64,000 nucleotides of DNA, taken from contig NZ_WOTH01000001.1 in the NCBI RefSeq assembly GCF_011516945.1, forward strand, positions 124,001 to 188,000, given 5' to 3'. Below, in pieces: positions 26,888 to 36,448 of this stretch. Position numbers and translations under genes: made by a program. This DNA is from Acetobacter estunensis (GTDB taxonomy: Bacteria; Pseudomonadota; Alphaproteobacteria; Acetobacterales; Acetobacteraceae). The stretch's first letter is position 1. Every line of letters starts with the position of its first letter. The notes beneath the pieces are model-generated. The model was not told the DNA's origin, made no database searches, and worked only from the letters and a program-made list of their open reading frames with translations.

Positions 26888-27910
26888 ATGGATACGGCCG
26901 CTTACTGGCTCCCCGTCGTTTGGGGCGTGATTCTTGCCGTCGCCATCACGATCTATGTGGTGCTGGACGGTTTCGATCTCGGCATCGGCATCCTCTTCGG
27001 TCTTGAGCGGGACCGGGATCGTCGCGACGTGATGATCAACACCATCGCACCGACCTGGGACGGCAACGAAACGTGGATGGTTCTTGGGGGCGCCGTGCTC
27101 TACGGCGTCTTCCCCGGTGCCTATTCCGTGCTGCTGCCTGCGCTTTATCTGCCGATCCTGCTGATGCTCATCGCGCTCATCTTCCGTGGCGTGGCGTTCG
27201 AGTTCCGCGTGATCGGCCGTTCCTATGGTTACGGCGCGTTCTGGGATTTCGGCTTCATGGCCGGTTCCTTCATCGCGGCCTTCTGTCAGGGCGCGATCCT
27301 TGGAGGCGTCATTCAGGGTGTGAGCGTGACGGAGGATGCGTTCTCTGGGGGACCGTTCGACTGGCTCACGCCATTCAGCATCTTTTGCGGGTTGGCGGTT
27401 GCGTGCGGCTATACTCTGCTGGGCGCCTGCTGGCTGATCTGGCGCACGGAAGGGGATCTCCAGCAGAAGTGCCGTCGCTGGGCAAAGAGACTGGCACCGC
27501 TGTTCCTGATCTCCATCGGTCTCATCAGTTCCTTCATGTTGCTGATCCACGTCTCCTATCTGCATCGCTGGACGGACATGCCCGACATTCTGTTCGTGGC
27601 CCCCGTGCCGGTTCTGACGTTGATCCTCGCCATCGTGTTCTGGCGCAGTCTGTCGCAGCCGGAGGCGCACAAGACGCCGTTTGCGTGTGTGCTGGGCTGG
27701 TTTCTGCTGTGCCTATCGGGTTTCGGCATTTCCATCTGGCCGTACGCCGTGCCGCCGAAACTGACGCTGTGGGACGTGTCCTCACCGCCATCGAGCCAGC
27801 TCTTTCAGCTTGTGGGAACGGTCATCATCGTTCCGGTTATTCTCGGTTACACGATCTGGTCCTACCGGGTCTTCCGCGGCAAGGTGACGGCTGCGGACAG
27901 CCATCACTGA
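26888..27910 (+). CDS. cioB: Cyanide-insensitive-type bd quinol oxidase subunit II
   Basis: This 340-residue membrane protein of eight to nine helices opens with YWLPVVWGVILAVAITIYVV, followed by LDGFDLGIGILFGLERDRD, APTWDGNETWMVLGGAVLY and FRGVAFEFR. These are hallmarks of CydB/CioB. It forms the heterodimer with CioA and carries no redox cofactor of its own. ATG 26888 is one base beyond the cioA stop. GGGGAGG lies shortly upstream inside the end of cioA, so translation is coupled; the longer open frame from 26801 lies within cioA and is not used. A 42-residue DUF2474 gene follows after 10 bases. Confidence 0.95.
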   Translation: MDTAAYWLPVVWGVILAVAITIYVVLDGFDLGIGILFGLERDRDRRDVMINTIAPTWDGNETWMVLGGAVLYGVFPGAYSVLLPALYLPILLMLIALIFRGVAFEFRVIGRSYGYGAFWDFGFMAGSFIAAFCQGAILGGVIQGVSVTEDAFSGGPFDWLTPFSIFCGLAVACGYTLLGACWLIWRTEGDLQQKCRRWAKRLAPLFLISIGLISSFMLLIHVSYLHRWTDMPDILFVAPVPVLTLILAIVFWRSLSQPEAHKTPFACVLGWFLLCLSGFGISIWPYAVPPKLTLWDVSSPPSSQLFQLVGTVIIVPVILGYTIWSYRVFRGKVTAADSHH

Positions 27911-27920
27911 AACCGGCCCC

Positions 27921-28049
27921 ATGACGACGCCCGACGGCCCACAGCCGGGATTTCTCCGGCGTTTTGGCTGGTTCGCCCTGATCTGGGTGGCCAGCACGAC
28001 AGTTGTCATGGGAGGCGCGGAACTCATTCATATGATGATCCCGCGTTGA
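27921..28049 (+). CDS. DUF2474-type small membrane protein of the CioAB oxidase
   Basis: This 42-residue protein has one central membrane helix (GWFALIWVASTTVVMGGAEL) after a short cytoplasmic FLRRF segment. Single-helix proteins of this size and pattern (DUF2474) are typically encoded just after cioB. They play a part comparable to CydX of E. coli, stabilising the oxidase. It begins 10 bases after the cioB stop and ends six bases before the left arm of a strong terminator, so it is the last gene of the operon. It is easily missed because of its size. Family assignment is by pattern and position. Confidence 0.8.
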   Translation: MTTPDGPQPGFLRRFGWFALIWVASTTVVMGGAELIHMMIPR

Positions 28050-28055
28050 AATGCG

Positions 28056-28092
28056 GCGGCGCTGGAGCAGGGGATCCAGCGCCGCTTTTTTT
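28056..28092 (+). terminator. Rho-independent terminator of the cio operon
   Basis: The 11-base-pair stem GCGGCGCTGGA / TCCAGCGCCGC with an eight-base loop is followed at once by seven T. Confidence 0.92.
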
Positions 28093-28178
28093 ATTTCTTA
28101 ATGATCTTCGTGTTTCTGCTGTTCCTTATTTATTCTTTGAGGCGGACACAGACGTGTTTTGCCCGGATATGAAGGCAG

Positions 28179-29809
28179 ATGAACGGACGTAGCCGGCAGT
28201 ATTTCCAGCATCTGTTTCGGAGTGTCTGGAGCGCTGTCCTTGCGCGGTTTCCCTGCAGTGTCGTGCGGCCTCTGGTGCAGGATTGTAGCGGCGGCATCAC
28301 GGCTATCGTTGGTTTGAGTCTGGGCGTGCTTCTGATGGCATTCGCCTGCGCCACGACGTTGGGAGAGGCAAACGTCGTCAAGAGCGACCTTCAGAGTGCG
28401 GTCGATGCGGCTGTGCTGGCGGGGGCACGCTCCAACGACACCACTACCAAAACGACTCACATGCAGTCCGTTTTCTGGCTCAACTTCGCCCGCAATGGCG
28501 CCTCCGGTGGGACCGGGCCGGGGGGAAGCGTGGCGACGATTACGTCACTGGAAGCGTCGGACAAGACGGTCAGCATGACGGCGAGTGCTACGGTCAGCGT
28601 CATACCCTACACTCATGCGTTCGATCTGCCGGTCAGAGCGTCTGCGAGCGCGCAGGCGTCCACCACGGGCGTGGAGATGGCGCTGGTGATCGACAACACC
28701 GGTTCGCTCGGTCACAGCGGCATGCAGGCCACCCGCGACGGCGCGAAAGCACTGATCGAGGCGGTGTTGCCCGATGACAGCGTGAAAGATACGTGGATTT
28801 CCATCGTGCCTTTTGGTGCGGTTGTGAATTTCGGTCCCACTCACACGAACTGGCTGTCTTCCAGTTTCAATGAAGAAGCCTACAGTCCGACAAGTTGGGA
28901 AGGCTGCATGATGGCGCGCACCGATGGCGGCCATGACCGTGATGACGCGACGCCCTCCGAAGCCCCCTTCGATGCCTTTATCTATCCCTCCACCTATCCC
29001 CAATGGGGACGTTTCGGCTGGACTTACACGTGGGGAGGCAACAGCGTTGTTCTCGCGTCTCCGTCGAAGGGCCAGAAGCCCGGCGATAACAGTTGGGACC
29101 GCTCCAATCCGGCGAGTATCAGCGAAACCTATAATTATCCAGAAAGCCCGTCCTATCCCGGCAGTTCGATCTACACGTCGAACGCAAGCAACCCGATCGG
29201 CTGGTTTGCCACCGGTCCCAATCTGGGTTGCCCTTATCAGCCCATCATTCCGGAAACCTCCGATCAGGCGACGCTGCTGGCGGCGATCGACAACATGCGG
29301 ATGGTCTGGCGCGGTGGCACCATGATCAACACCGGCTTGCAGGCCGGCTGGCTGACCATCAGTTCCAACTGGCAAGGGTGGTGGGGGACGCAGACCTCCC
29401 GCAGGCTACGGGCAAGACCCAGAAGGTGATTGTTCTGATGACGGACGGCACCAATGGCTGGACATCCGTTTCGGGGCAGGGGCTTTATCCCGATGCCAAT
29501 GGAGACGGCGACATGACGGCCTATGGGCGTTTGTCAGACAATACTCTCGGTGCGTCCGGCTCCGGCAGCGCTTATGTGCAGTTGAACGCCATCACCAGCG
29601 AGTTGTGCACCAACATCAAGGCGCAGGGCATCACGATCTATGTGCTGCTCTTCAACCATTCATCGTCCGTCGATACGACGACGCAAAATCTCATGGAAGG
29701 GTGCGCCACCTCCGGCGACACCTATTTCGTCTCACCCGATGCAGAATCGTTGCAGGCGACCTTCAGCCAGATCGGCAGTCAGATCGCCAATGTGATGCTT
29801 ACGAAATAG
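28179..29809 (+). pseudogene. TadG-like von Willebrand factor A protein, broken by a one-base frameshift
   Basis: The first frame (28179-29429, 416 residues) has an N-terminal membrane helix typical of TadG/TadE-like proteins (GGITAIVGLSLGVLLMAFAC). It also has a von Willebrand A start ALVIDNTGSLGHSG with metal-site-like D172-N-T-G-S. It then runs out of homology after WQGWWG. The rest of the domain (LPQATGKTQKVIVLMTDGTN to the end at 29809) continues in the next frame. One added G in the G5 run at 29383-29387 would join them as WWGDADLPQ. This may be a sequencing error, a real mutation or a switchable tract. An intact product would be an anchored periplasmic vWA protein. A related intact gene lies at 62432-63889. 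No other tad genes are nearby. Confidence 0.75.
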
Positions 29810-29818
29810 GCGCCTCAA

Positions 29819-31789
29819 TCAGTCTGCAAGTGCCGCCAGATCCTGTGGCGACAGGTCGATATCCGCAGGTATGAAACCGAAAATCTCGCCATAAAACGCG
29901 AGTTCGAGTTGGAAAGCACGTGTCAGCGTGTCTTCGCTGCGAAAACCATGGCCTTCACCAGGGAACTCGATCAGCGGGCAGCGCACATGATTGCGTCGCA
30001 GCGCCTCAACCATTGAGCGGGCCTGCGCGGGAGGCACCACGGTGTCGTCCAGTCCTTGCAGGAACAGGACCGGCGCGTGGATATGTTCCGCCATGAAAAG
30101 CGGTGAGCGGGCACGGTAGATGGCTTCCGCCGCAGGCCACGGACCGATCAGACCATCGAGATAGCGGGACTCGAACTTGTGGGTCTCCTGCGCCAGTGCT
30201 CGCAGATCCACTACGCCGTACAGGCTGACACCGGCGGCAAACACATCGGATGTGGCAAGGGCTGCCAGCACCGTCATGCCGCCGGCACTCGAACCCCGGA
30301 TGGCGATGCGCCGTGCATCGACGCGGCCCGATGCGGCGATGTGACGGGTGGCGGCGATGCAATCCGCCACGTCGCGCACACCCCATTGGCCGTCCAATCG
30401 CTCTCGCCACGCACGCCCAAAGCCGGTCGAGCCGCTGTAATTCACATCCAGCACGGCGAAACCCCGACTGGTCCACCATTGCACCTTGAACGAGAACGAC
30501 TCATTGGCGCGGGCCGTCGGACCGCCATGGGCCATGACGATCAGGGGCGGGCGTTCACCCTCGGGCACGCGGTAGCGATGGCTTGTGGGGGAGTAAAAAA
30601 AGGCGTGGCCGGTCGCGCCATCGTCGAGTGGGAAATGCACGCTCTCTGGCACGGCGATGTCCTCGCGCCCGAAGGGCAGTTCCGTGGCGCGACGCAACAC
30701 GTGCGGTGGTTGATCGGGGTGCCCTGTCACGACGGCGGACGCGGCGTCTGCCGGGGCATCGAGCCACGCGAAGGCGGAGTCTTGTCCTGCAAGGGGCACA
30801 GGGCATTGATCGGGCTGTCCCAGATCGACCGGCATGGGGAGGAAGGTGCCCTCTTCCCCACGCATCAGGCGCACTGTGCGCGTCTGCCCATCTTTCACGA
30901 CCAGAGCGAGAAGGGAGCCGTCAGGAAGAAGCGTGTAGCTGCGCTGGCCGAAGACCCAGTGTGGTTGGCCGATTTCGGCCTTCATGGGGCAGAGCGCGGT
31001 GGCGGCCGTGCCGTCCAGCGGGAAACGGTAGAGGTTCCACCAGCCGCTGCGGTCCGAAAGGGTAAGAAGAGTGCGCGCGTCCACCCAGTGGGGTTCGGTC
31101 ACGGATTCGGAGGTGCCGCTTTTTCCCGCCAGCACACGGACAGGTGTGAGGGGCACGGGGCCGCTCAGGGGCGCCACGCACAGGCGTGTCGCCGTCCATG
31201 GCATGGCGGGATGGTCCCACTCGATCCACGCCAGATGAGCGCCATCGGGAGAAGGCGTGGGGGAGGAGTAGAAATCCGCTCCGCGTGCGAGGGTGCGGCT
31301 GTTGTCGTGTTGAGTGTCGCCATGCAGCGGCAGGGCCACGAGCATGTTGAGCGGTTCGCCTTTGCCGCGATGATCCTCGCACACGGCGAAGACATGTTTG
31401 CCGTCCGGTGAGAGGGCAAAATCCGCGTGCCGCAGTCCCGGTTCGCGGATCAGGCAACGCAGCGCGCCTGTGGCGACATCCAGCGCATACACCCCCTCGT
31501 CACGACGATTCGCGAACACCACAAACCCGTCGCGGGCGGTGCAAGCGCCCCCGCCATATTCATGGACTTTCGTGGCGACATCCATATCGGGCGGCGTCAG
31601 ATCGCGCGGAGCAGCTCCTTCGCGCCACAGCACAAGGGCTGTGCGGCCTTTCTCGGCGGGACGACGTTCCAGCCACAGCACGGCGTCTCCCATGGTGGTG
31701 ACAGCCGAAAGCGTGACGGTTTTTCCTGCAGCGAGTTTGGCTGTGACAGGCGAATGCCAGGTGCCACATGGAGCGGGCTGTCGGGTCAT
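29819..31789 (-). CDS. S9-family serine peptidase (prolyl oligopeptidase / acylaminoacyl-peptidase type)
   Basis: This 656-residue cytoplasmic enzyme has no signal peptide. Residues about 1-390 form a beta-propeller, with repeats such as HADFALSPDGKHVFAVCEDH and LLTLSDRSGWWNLYRFPLDG. The C-terminal alpha/beta-hydrolase domain has the nucleophile in GSSAGG (Ser501), the acid in GLDDTVVPP (about Asp581) and His614 in GEGHGF. HGGPTARANESFSFKVQWW forms the oxyanion region. The fold predicts cleavage of short peptides, with the propeller limiting access. It converges with the frameshifted vWA gene, only nine bases apart. Its 5' end faces the DedA gene divergently. Confidence 0.9.
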   Translation of the reverse strand: MTRQPAPCGTWHSPVTAKLAAGKTVTLSAVTTMGDAVLWLERRPAEKGRTALVLWREGAAPRDLTPPDMDVATKVHEYGGGACTARDGFVVFANRRDEGVYALDVATGALRCLIREPGLRHADFALSPDGKHVFAVCEDHRGKGEPLNMLVALPLHGDTQHDNSRTLARGADFYSSPTPSPDGAHLAWIEWDHPAMPWTATRLCVAPLSGPVPLTPVRVLAGKSGTSESVTEPHWVDARTLLTLSDRSGWWNLYRFPLDGTAATALCPMKAEIGQPHWVFGQRSYTLLPDGSLLALVVKDGQTRTVRLMRGEEGTFLPMPVDLGQPDQCPVPLAGQDSAFAWLDAPADAASAVVTGHPDQPPHVLRRATELPFGREDIAVPESVHFPLDDGATGHAFFYSPTSHRYRVPEGERPPLIVMAHGGPTARANESFSFKVQWWTSRGFAVLDVNYSGSTGFGRAWRERLDGQWGVRDVADCIAATRHIAASGRVDARRIAIRGSSAGGMTVLAALATSDVFAAGVSLYGVVDLRALAQETHKFESRYLDGLIGPWPAAEAIYRARSPLFMAEHIHAPVLFLQGLDDTVVPPAQARSMVEALRRNHVRCPLIEFPGEGHGFRSEDTLTRAFQLELAFYGEIFGFIPADIDLSPQDLAALAD

Positions 31790-31852
31790 GAAACCTCCGC
31801 GGAAACAGGGAAACGGGCGGAAGCCTACAGGGTGTGCAGGCTTGACAGGGAG

Positions 31853-32569
31853 GTGTCCAGACGGTTCCTGACGAGTTCCGCTCCGCTCTCAGGATGTATC
31901 ATTCTGCTACATTATCTTGAAACACTGCTCTCGCATTACGGTTACGGCATCATCGGGGTCGTGGTGATGCTCGAGAGCATGGGCTTTCCGTTGCCAGCGG
32001 AAAGTCTGCTGATCGGAGCGTCCATTCTCTGCGCCACTACCCATCACCTGAGCATCTACGGTGTGGTGGTGGCCGGTGTGACGGGCGCGATCATGGGCGA
32101 TAATTTCGGCTACCTGATCGGCCATATTTTCGGATTCAAGTTCCTGCATCGCTATGGAAAATATGTGGGACTGACGGCGGACCGCATTCTTCTGGGACGC
32201 TACATTTTTCGTCGCCATGGCGGTGTGGTGGTATTTTTCGGTCGGTTCATTGCGGTGCTGCGGGTGTTCGTAGCGCTTCTGGCAGGGGCGAACCGCATGC
32301 CCTGGCACACGTTTCTCCTGCACAATGCGTTGGGCGGACTCTGCTGGGCCGGTGGCTACAGCATGGGAGCCTATTTTCTTGGACAGGCCGCGACCAAGCT
32401 CTCCGGTCCCATTGCGTGGGGCGTGGGCGCGGTGGCGGTCATCATCGGCATATGGGTGCTGATTTTTCTCCGCAGTAACGAGAGTCGTCTCATCGCGCAG
32501 GCCATGGAAGCGGCGAAGCACGACAAGGATCTGATCAGCGGGATCGAATCGGAGGTAACGAACGGATGA
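31853..32569 (+). CDS. DedA-family membrane protein
   Basis: The protein is about 238 residues from GTG 31853. Conserved DedA features start near 31900: LETLLSHYGYGIIGVVVMLE, SMGFPLPAESLLIGASIL, AIMGDNFGYLIGHIFG and the FGRFIAVLRVFVALLAGANR motif. Several hydrophobic helices follow, with a C-terminal membrane anchor (VGAVAVIIGIWVLIFL). DedA proteins act in membrane lipid recycling (undecaprenyl-phosphate or phosphatidylethanolamine flipping) and proton-motive-force homeostasis. No ATG or TTG start lies close to the conserved region. GTG 31853 is the nearest canonical codon; an ATT or CTG after the AGGA at about 31890 is conceivable. The stop overlaps the ATG of the dehydrogenase (ATGA). Confidence 0.82.
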   Translation: MSRRFLTSSAPLSGCIILLHYLETLLSHYGYGIIGVVVMLESMGFPLPAESLLIGASILCATTHHLSIYGVVVAGVTGAIMGDNFGYLIGHIFGFKFLHRYGKYVGLTADRILLGRYIFRRHGGVVVFFGRFIAVLRVFVALLAGANRMPWHTFLLHNALGGLCWAGGYSMGAYFLGQAATKLSGPIAWGVGAVAVIIGIWVLIFLRSNESRLIAQAMEAAKHDKDLISGIESEVTNG

Positions 32570-33513
32570 CAGCAGCAATGGCGGCGACGGATTTTCTTGC
32601 ATCTCTTGAACGGCAGGAGGGCCGCGTGGCGGTCGTCACCGGCGCGAACAGCGGGCTTGGGTTCGAGACGGCGTGTGGATTGGCCGCTCTCGGCGCGCAC
32701 GTGATCCTTGCCGCCCGGAACGAGGAGCGCAACGCGAGCGCGCTGCAAGCGCTGCTGAAGCGCGTGCCCGGTGCAAAAGCGGAAACAGCGCGACTGGATC
32801 TGGCGTCTCTTGAATCGGTTGCCGCTTTTGCCGAGGGCCTGCATGCGCGTCTTCCGGCCCTCGACATTCTGGTCAACAACGCGGGCGTGATGGCACCTCC
32901 CCTGCGACAGGAGACGGTGGACGGCTTCGAGATACAGTTCGGGGTCAATCATCTGGGGCATTTCGCCCTGACCGGACGGCTCAAGTCTCTGCTGGAAGCC
33001 GGACGCGGCATTGTCATTCCGGTGGCGAGCCTTGCGGCCGTGCATGCACATATCCAGTTCGACGATCTTCAGTGGCGCGCGCGTTACAGTCCGTTCGGAG
33101 CCTACAGGCAGAGTAAGCTGGCGAATCTTCTGTTCGGGCTGGAACTGGCGCGTCGGGCCAAGAAAGAGGGGTGGAACCTGCACGCACGTATCGCGCATCC
33201 GGGTTGGGCGCGAACCAGCCTCGTCAGCAACGGTATGGCGAAGGGCGTGAGTGCCTTGCGGGCATGGATCATCGATCATGGCTCGGCGCAGGCTTTCCGC
33301 TGGTTCGGTCAGTCGGCACAGGCGGGCGCGGAGCCGATCCTGTATGCCATCGCGTCCCGCCGGGCACGGGACAGTGTTTATTACGGACCGGATGGCGCGG
33401 GTGAGCGCAAGGGGCCGCCGGGCTGCGCGATCATTCCACCATCCGCGCACGATCCGTCCGTGGCGCGGCGGTTGTGGGAAGTGTCGGAGCGTCTGACGGG
33501 TGTGGCGTTCTGA
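32566..33513 (+). CDS. Short-chain dehydrogenase/reductase
   Basis: This 315-residue Rossmann enzyme has the cofactor motif TGANSGLGFE near residue 24, NNAGVM, the active-site Ser in VASLAA and the catalytic YRQSK. It resembles the retinol-dehydrogenase/WW-domain oxidoreductase-like branch of SDRs that act on hydrophobic alcohols or ketones, with Arg after the first strand suggesting NADP. Its ATG overlaps the DedA stop, so translation is coupled. A strong bidirectional terminator separates it from rho. The substrate is unknown. Confidence 0.88.
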   Translation: MTAAMAATDFLASLERQEGRVAVVTGANSGLGFETACGLAALGAHVILAARNEERNASALQALLKRVPGAKAETARLDLASLESVAAFAEGLHARLPALDILVNNAGVMAPPLRQETVDGFEIQFGVNHLGHFALTGRLKSLLEAGRGIVIPVASLAAVHAHIQFDDLQWRARYSPFGAYRQSKLANLLFGLELARRAKKEGWNLHARIAHPGWARTSLVSNGMAKGVSALRAWIIDHGSAQAFRWFGQSAQAGAEPILYAIASRRARDSVYYGPDGAGERKGPPGCAIIPPSAHDPSVARRLWEVSERLTGVAF

Positions 33514-33562
33514 CCTTTCGGGCCTGGCCCTGTGTCGATACATCGTAAAAGTTGGATGACAT

Positions 33563-33595
33563 AAAAAAAGCCCCGGATTTTCCGGGGCTTTTTCT
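33563..33595. terminator. Bidirectional terminator between the dehydrogenase gene and rho
   Basis: A perfect 13-base-pair stem AAAAAGCCCCGGA / TCCGGGGCTTTTT with a TTT loop is flanked by A on the left and T on the right. It can therefore work for the rightward dehydrogenase and the leftward rho gene. Confidence 0.92.
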
Positions 33596-33603
33596 TTGGG
33601 CGA

Positions 33604-34899
33604 TCAGTTGTTCATCGCTTCGAAGAAGTCGTGGTTGGTCTTGCTGTATTTCAGCTTGTCCAACAGGAACTCCATCGCGTCCATCGTGCCCATGGGGGCG
33701 AGGATGCGGCGCAGAACCCACATCTTCGACAGGGTAGCGCGATCGACCAGCAACTCTTCCTTACGGGTGCCGCTCTTGGTGATGTCGATGGCCGGGAACA
33801 CGCGCTTGTCCGCCAGCTTGCGGTCAAGGATCAGTTCGGAGTTGCCGGTGCCCTTGAACTCTTCGAAGATCACCTCGTCCATGCGCGATCCGGTGTCGAT
33901 CAGCGCTGTGGCGATGATGGTCAGCGAACCGCCTTCCTCGATGTTACGGGCCGCACCGAAGAAGCGCTTGGGGCGCTGAAGCGCGTTGGCGTCCACACCG
34001 CCGGTCAGCACCTTGCCCGATGAAGGGACGACGGTGTTGTAGGCGCGGGCCAGACGGGTGATGGAGTCGAGCAGGATCACCACGTCACGCTTGTGCTCGA
34101 CAAGCCGCTTGGCTTTTTCCAACACCATCTCCGTGACCTGCACGTGACGCTGCGCCGGTTCATCGAAGGTGGAGGCCACGACTTCACCACGCACGGAGCG
34201 GGCCATGTCGGTCACTTCCTCGGGGCGCTCATCGATCAGCAGAACGATCAGGAACACTTCGGGGTGGTTGGCCGAGATCGAGCTGGCGATGCTCTGGAGC
34301 ATCACGGTCTTGCCGGTGCGTGGCGGGGCGACGATCAGTGCGCGCTGGCCCATGCCGATGGGGGAGACGAGATCGATGACGCGGGACGTCAGATCGCGTG
34401 TCTGCCCCTTCTTGCCCTTGGCGGGAGGCTCAAGATCGACCGCCTGATTCTCGACTTCCATCTGGAGCCGGCGCTCTGGGTAGAGCGGCGTCAGATTGTC
34501 GAAGTTGATGCGGTGACGGACGGCTTCGGGCGGCTCGAAATTGATCGTGTTGATCTTGAGCAGGGAGAAGTAACGCTCGCCATCGCGCGGGGCACGGATC
34601 TGGCCCTCGACCGTGTCGCCGGTGCGCAGGCCGAAGCGGCGCACCTGTACGGGAGAGATATAGATGTCGTCGGGGCCGGGGAGATAGTTGGCTTCGGGAG
34701 AGCGGAGGTAACCGAAGCCATCGGGAAGGATCTCGAGAGTGCCATCGCCGTAGATCGCCTGGTCGTTGTCGGCCAGTGTCTTGAGGATGGTGAACATCAG
34801 CTCCTGCTTGCGCAGGGAGGAGGCGTTCTCGATGCCGAGGCTTTCGGCATAGGTCAGGAGATCGGCCGGAGACTTGGCCTTGAGTTCTGCAAGATGCAT
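33604..34899 (-). CDS. rho: Transcription termination factor Rho
   Basis: This 431-residue hexameric RNA helicase has an N-terminal helical region beginning [20 protein letters not shown]. The cold-shock-like RNA-binding domain follows ([27 protein letters not shown]). The ATPase domain has Walker [13 protein letters not shown], Walker [17 protein letters not shown] and the Q-loop region GKVLTGGVD. It releases transcripts at rut sites. The frame opens at 35046, but ATG 34899 matches the normal Rho N-terminus. The 147 bases upstream may be leader used for autogenous control, which is common for rho but not shown here. It is transcribed leftward, apart from corA. Confidence 0.97.
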   Translation of the reverse strand: MHLAELKAKSPADLLTYAESLGIENASSLRKQELMFTILKTLADNDQAIYGDGTLEILPDGFGYLRSPEANYLPGPDDIYISPVQVRRFGLRTGDTVEGQIRAPRDGERYFSLLKINTINFEPPEAVRHRINFDNLTPLYPERRLQMEVENQAVDLEPPAKGKKGQTRDLTSRVIDLVSPIGMGQRALIVAPPRTGKTVMLQSIASSISANHPEVFLIVLLIDERPEEVTDMARSVRGEVVASTFDEPAQRHVQVTEMVLEKAKRLVEHKRDVVILLDSITRLARAYNTVVPSSGKVLTGGVDANALQRPKRFFGAARNIEEGGSLTIIATALIDTGSRMDEVIFEEFKGTGNSELILDRKLADKRVFPAIDITKSGTRKEELLVDRATLSKMWVLRRILAPMGTMDAMEFLLDKLKYSKTNHDFFEAMNN

Positions 34900-35129
34900 C
34901 GTGAGGAAATGCCCTGATTTCAGGCTATCGGGGAGGGCCAGGTCTCTTGCGGGTCCGTATCCGGAGCGTGCCAGCCGGAAGGCCGGCAGGGAACGACCGA
35001 GGGTCGTGGCAAAAGACTGGATCTGAGGAACGCACCCGCCGGACAAGGCCCGGCTGATGGTGAGTGTCGCATTACTGTCCGTGAGAGGGTCTTGTCAAGC
35101 GAGTGGGGACGTCTCCGGCGATGAAGCGA

Positions 35130-36104
35130 TTATTCGCCCCATTTCAGCCAGCCACGCTTCCAGAACCAGATCAGCGGCAGAATGACGGACAGCGCCATCA
35201 GCACCAGAGAATACCAGTAGCCCCATGCCCAGTTCAGCTCGGGAATGTTCTTGAAGTTCATGCCGTAAATGCCGGCGATCAGCGTAGGCGCCACGCCGAT
35301 GAAGCTGACGACTGTGAGCACCTTCATGCTGTCGTTCTGCTCGATACTGATGAAGCCAAGCGCCGCATCGAGCAGGAATTCGACTTTCCCGGACAACTGG
35401 GAGACGAAATCGGTCAGGGAGGAAACGTCACGATTGACCGTGGCGAGGCGTGCTTCCAGCCCCTTGGCCAGTTCGCGCTTGCGGTTCTCACTGATGTAGA
35501 TGGCGATGCGGTCCAGTCCCAGAAGACTGTCGCGCACGAGGGAGGCGAAATCCTCGGCGTGACCGACCCGTCGCATGATGGTGCGTTGCCACGATGCGAC
35601 GCGCTGGTCGCGCTTGGGATTGTAGCCCGAGAACACATCGCGGGAGAGTTGGTTCAGGTTCAACCCCACCTGTTCGAGCACATCGGCCAGACGGTCCACG
35701 ATGCATTCGAGGATGACCACCAGAGCTTCATCGCTGCTGATGGCGTGAGTGGTATCGGAGACCTGACGTGCCGCGGTATTGAAAGAATTGTAGTCCGAAA
35801 AGCGGATGGTCACGAGGTAGTTCCGGGTGAGGACGAAACCGATGGGGGTGGAATCGAGTTCCGTGTCCGTGCGCCGCACAAGAGGTGTGGAGACATAGAC
35901 CGCGTTTTCCTCCGTATGGAGGCGGGACGAACTTTCGATTTCCTCAAGGTCGTTGCGCTGCGGAATGCTTTCGCCGCAGATGCGTGCCGCCAGCGCCCGC
36001 TCATTGTCGGTCGGATCAACCAGATCGAGCCAGACTGCGCCTGTCGCGTCTGTTTCCGTCTCCACGGCGCGGGCGGGCTGTCCGGTCCGATGAGCCAGAA
36101 ACAT
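35130..36104 (-). CDS. corA: CorA-family magnesium/cobalt transporter
   Basis: The protein has 324 residues. A cytoplasmic funnel domain with long helices precedes two C-terminal membrane helices. The signature YGMNFKNIPE (GMN motif) sits at the end of the first helix, and WYSLVLMALSVILPLIWFWK forms the second. The C-terminus is short and basic (KRGWLKWG), as expected for the pore ring. CorA forms a pentameric channel for Mg2+ and sometimes Co2+. The gene stands alone, 83 bases upstream of the open frame preceding rho on the same strand. There is no sign of a magnesium-sensing leader in the bases upstream. Confidence 0.92.
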   Translation of the reverse strand: MFLAHRTGQPARAVETETDATGAVWLDLVDPTDNERALAARICGESIPQRNDLEEIESSSRLHTEENAVYVSTPLVRRTDTELDSTPIGFVLTRNYLVTIRFSDYNSFNTAARQVSDTTHAISSDEALVVILECIVDRLADVLEQVGLNLNQLSRDVFSGYNPKRDQRVASWQRTIMRRVGHAEDFASLVRDSLLGLDRIAIYISENRKRELAKGLEARLATVNRDVSSLTDFVSQLSGKVEFLLDAALGFISIEQNDSMKVLTVVSFIGVAPTLIAGIYGMNFKNIPELNWAWGYWYSLVLMALSVILPLIWFWKRGWLKWGE

Positions 36105-36448
36105 GCGGTCACTCCTGCAGGGCTGCCAGACGCGGGGCGCCAGTGTTTAATGAAGGTGTGTTGTCGCAGAATACGCCAAATGTATCAAATGATGGCTGGA
36201 TGACGGGCAAAGAGGTGGCATCCCGGTCTAGGGGGTGCTGTAAATGGAGTTTGTGCTGCATTCGATGCGATTGAAGCGAGGAGAGTGCAACATGATGTGC
36301 ACGGCTCGCGCGGACATAAGGGGCTTCTGTCCGAAGCAATCGACCTCAATGCAAGAAGGCCACTTCGTCTGTATGTGAGGATTTGGTCAGACCTACCGCG
36401 CCGGATACGCGGAAGGACCGGAGCCACGAAGCCCCGGTCCTAAGCCGC
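36105..36448. other. 344-base intergenic stretch between rfbD and corA
   Basis: No convincing known gene is present. The corA promoter must lie at the left. A GGACCGG / CCGGTCC hairpin near 36417-36440, just past the rfbD stop, may help termination but has no T-run on the rfbD strand. One short rightward frame with a good ribosome site (36292-36378) is listed separately. Confidence 0.5.
36292..36378 (+). CDS. Possible 28-residue small ORF
   Basis: GCGAGGAGA lies eight bases before ATG 36292. The product starts MMCTARADIRGFCPK and holds three Cys. There is no family match by eye and no flanking operon. The ribosome site is the only positive evidence, so this is a weak call and may be chance. 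Confidence 0.15.
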   Translation: MMCTARADIRGFCPKQSTSMQEGHFVCM

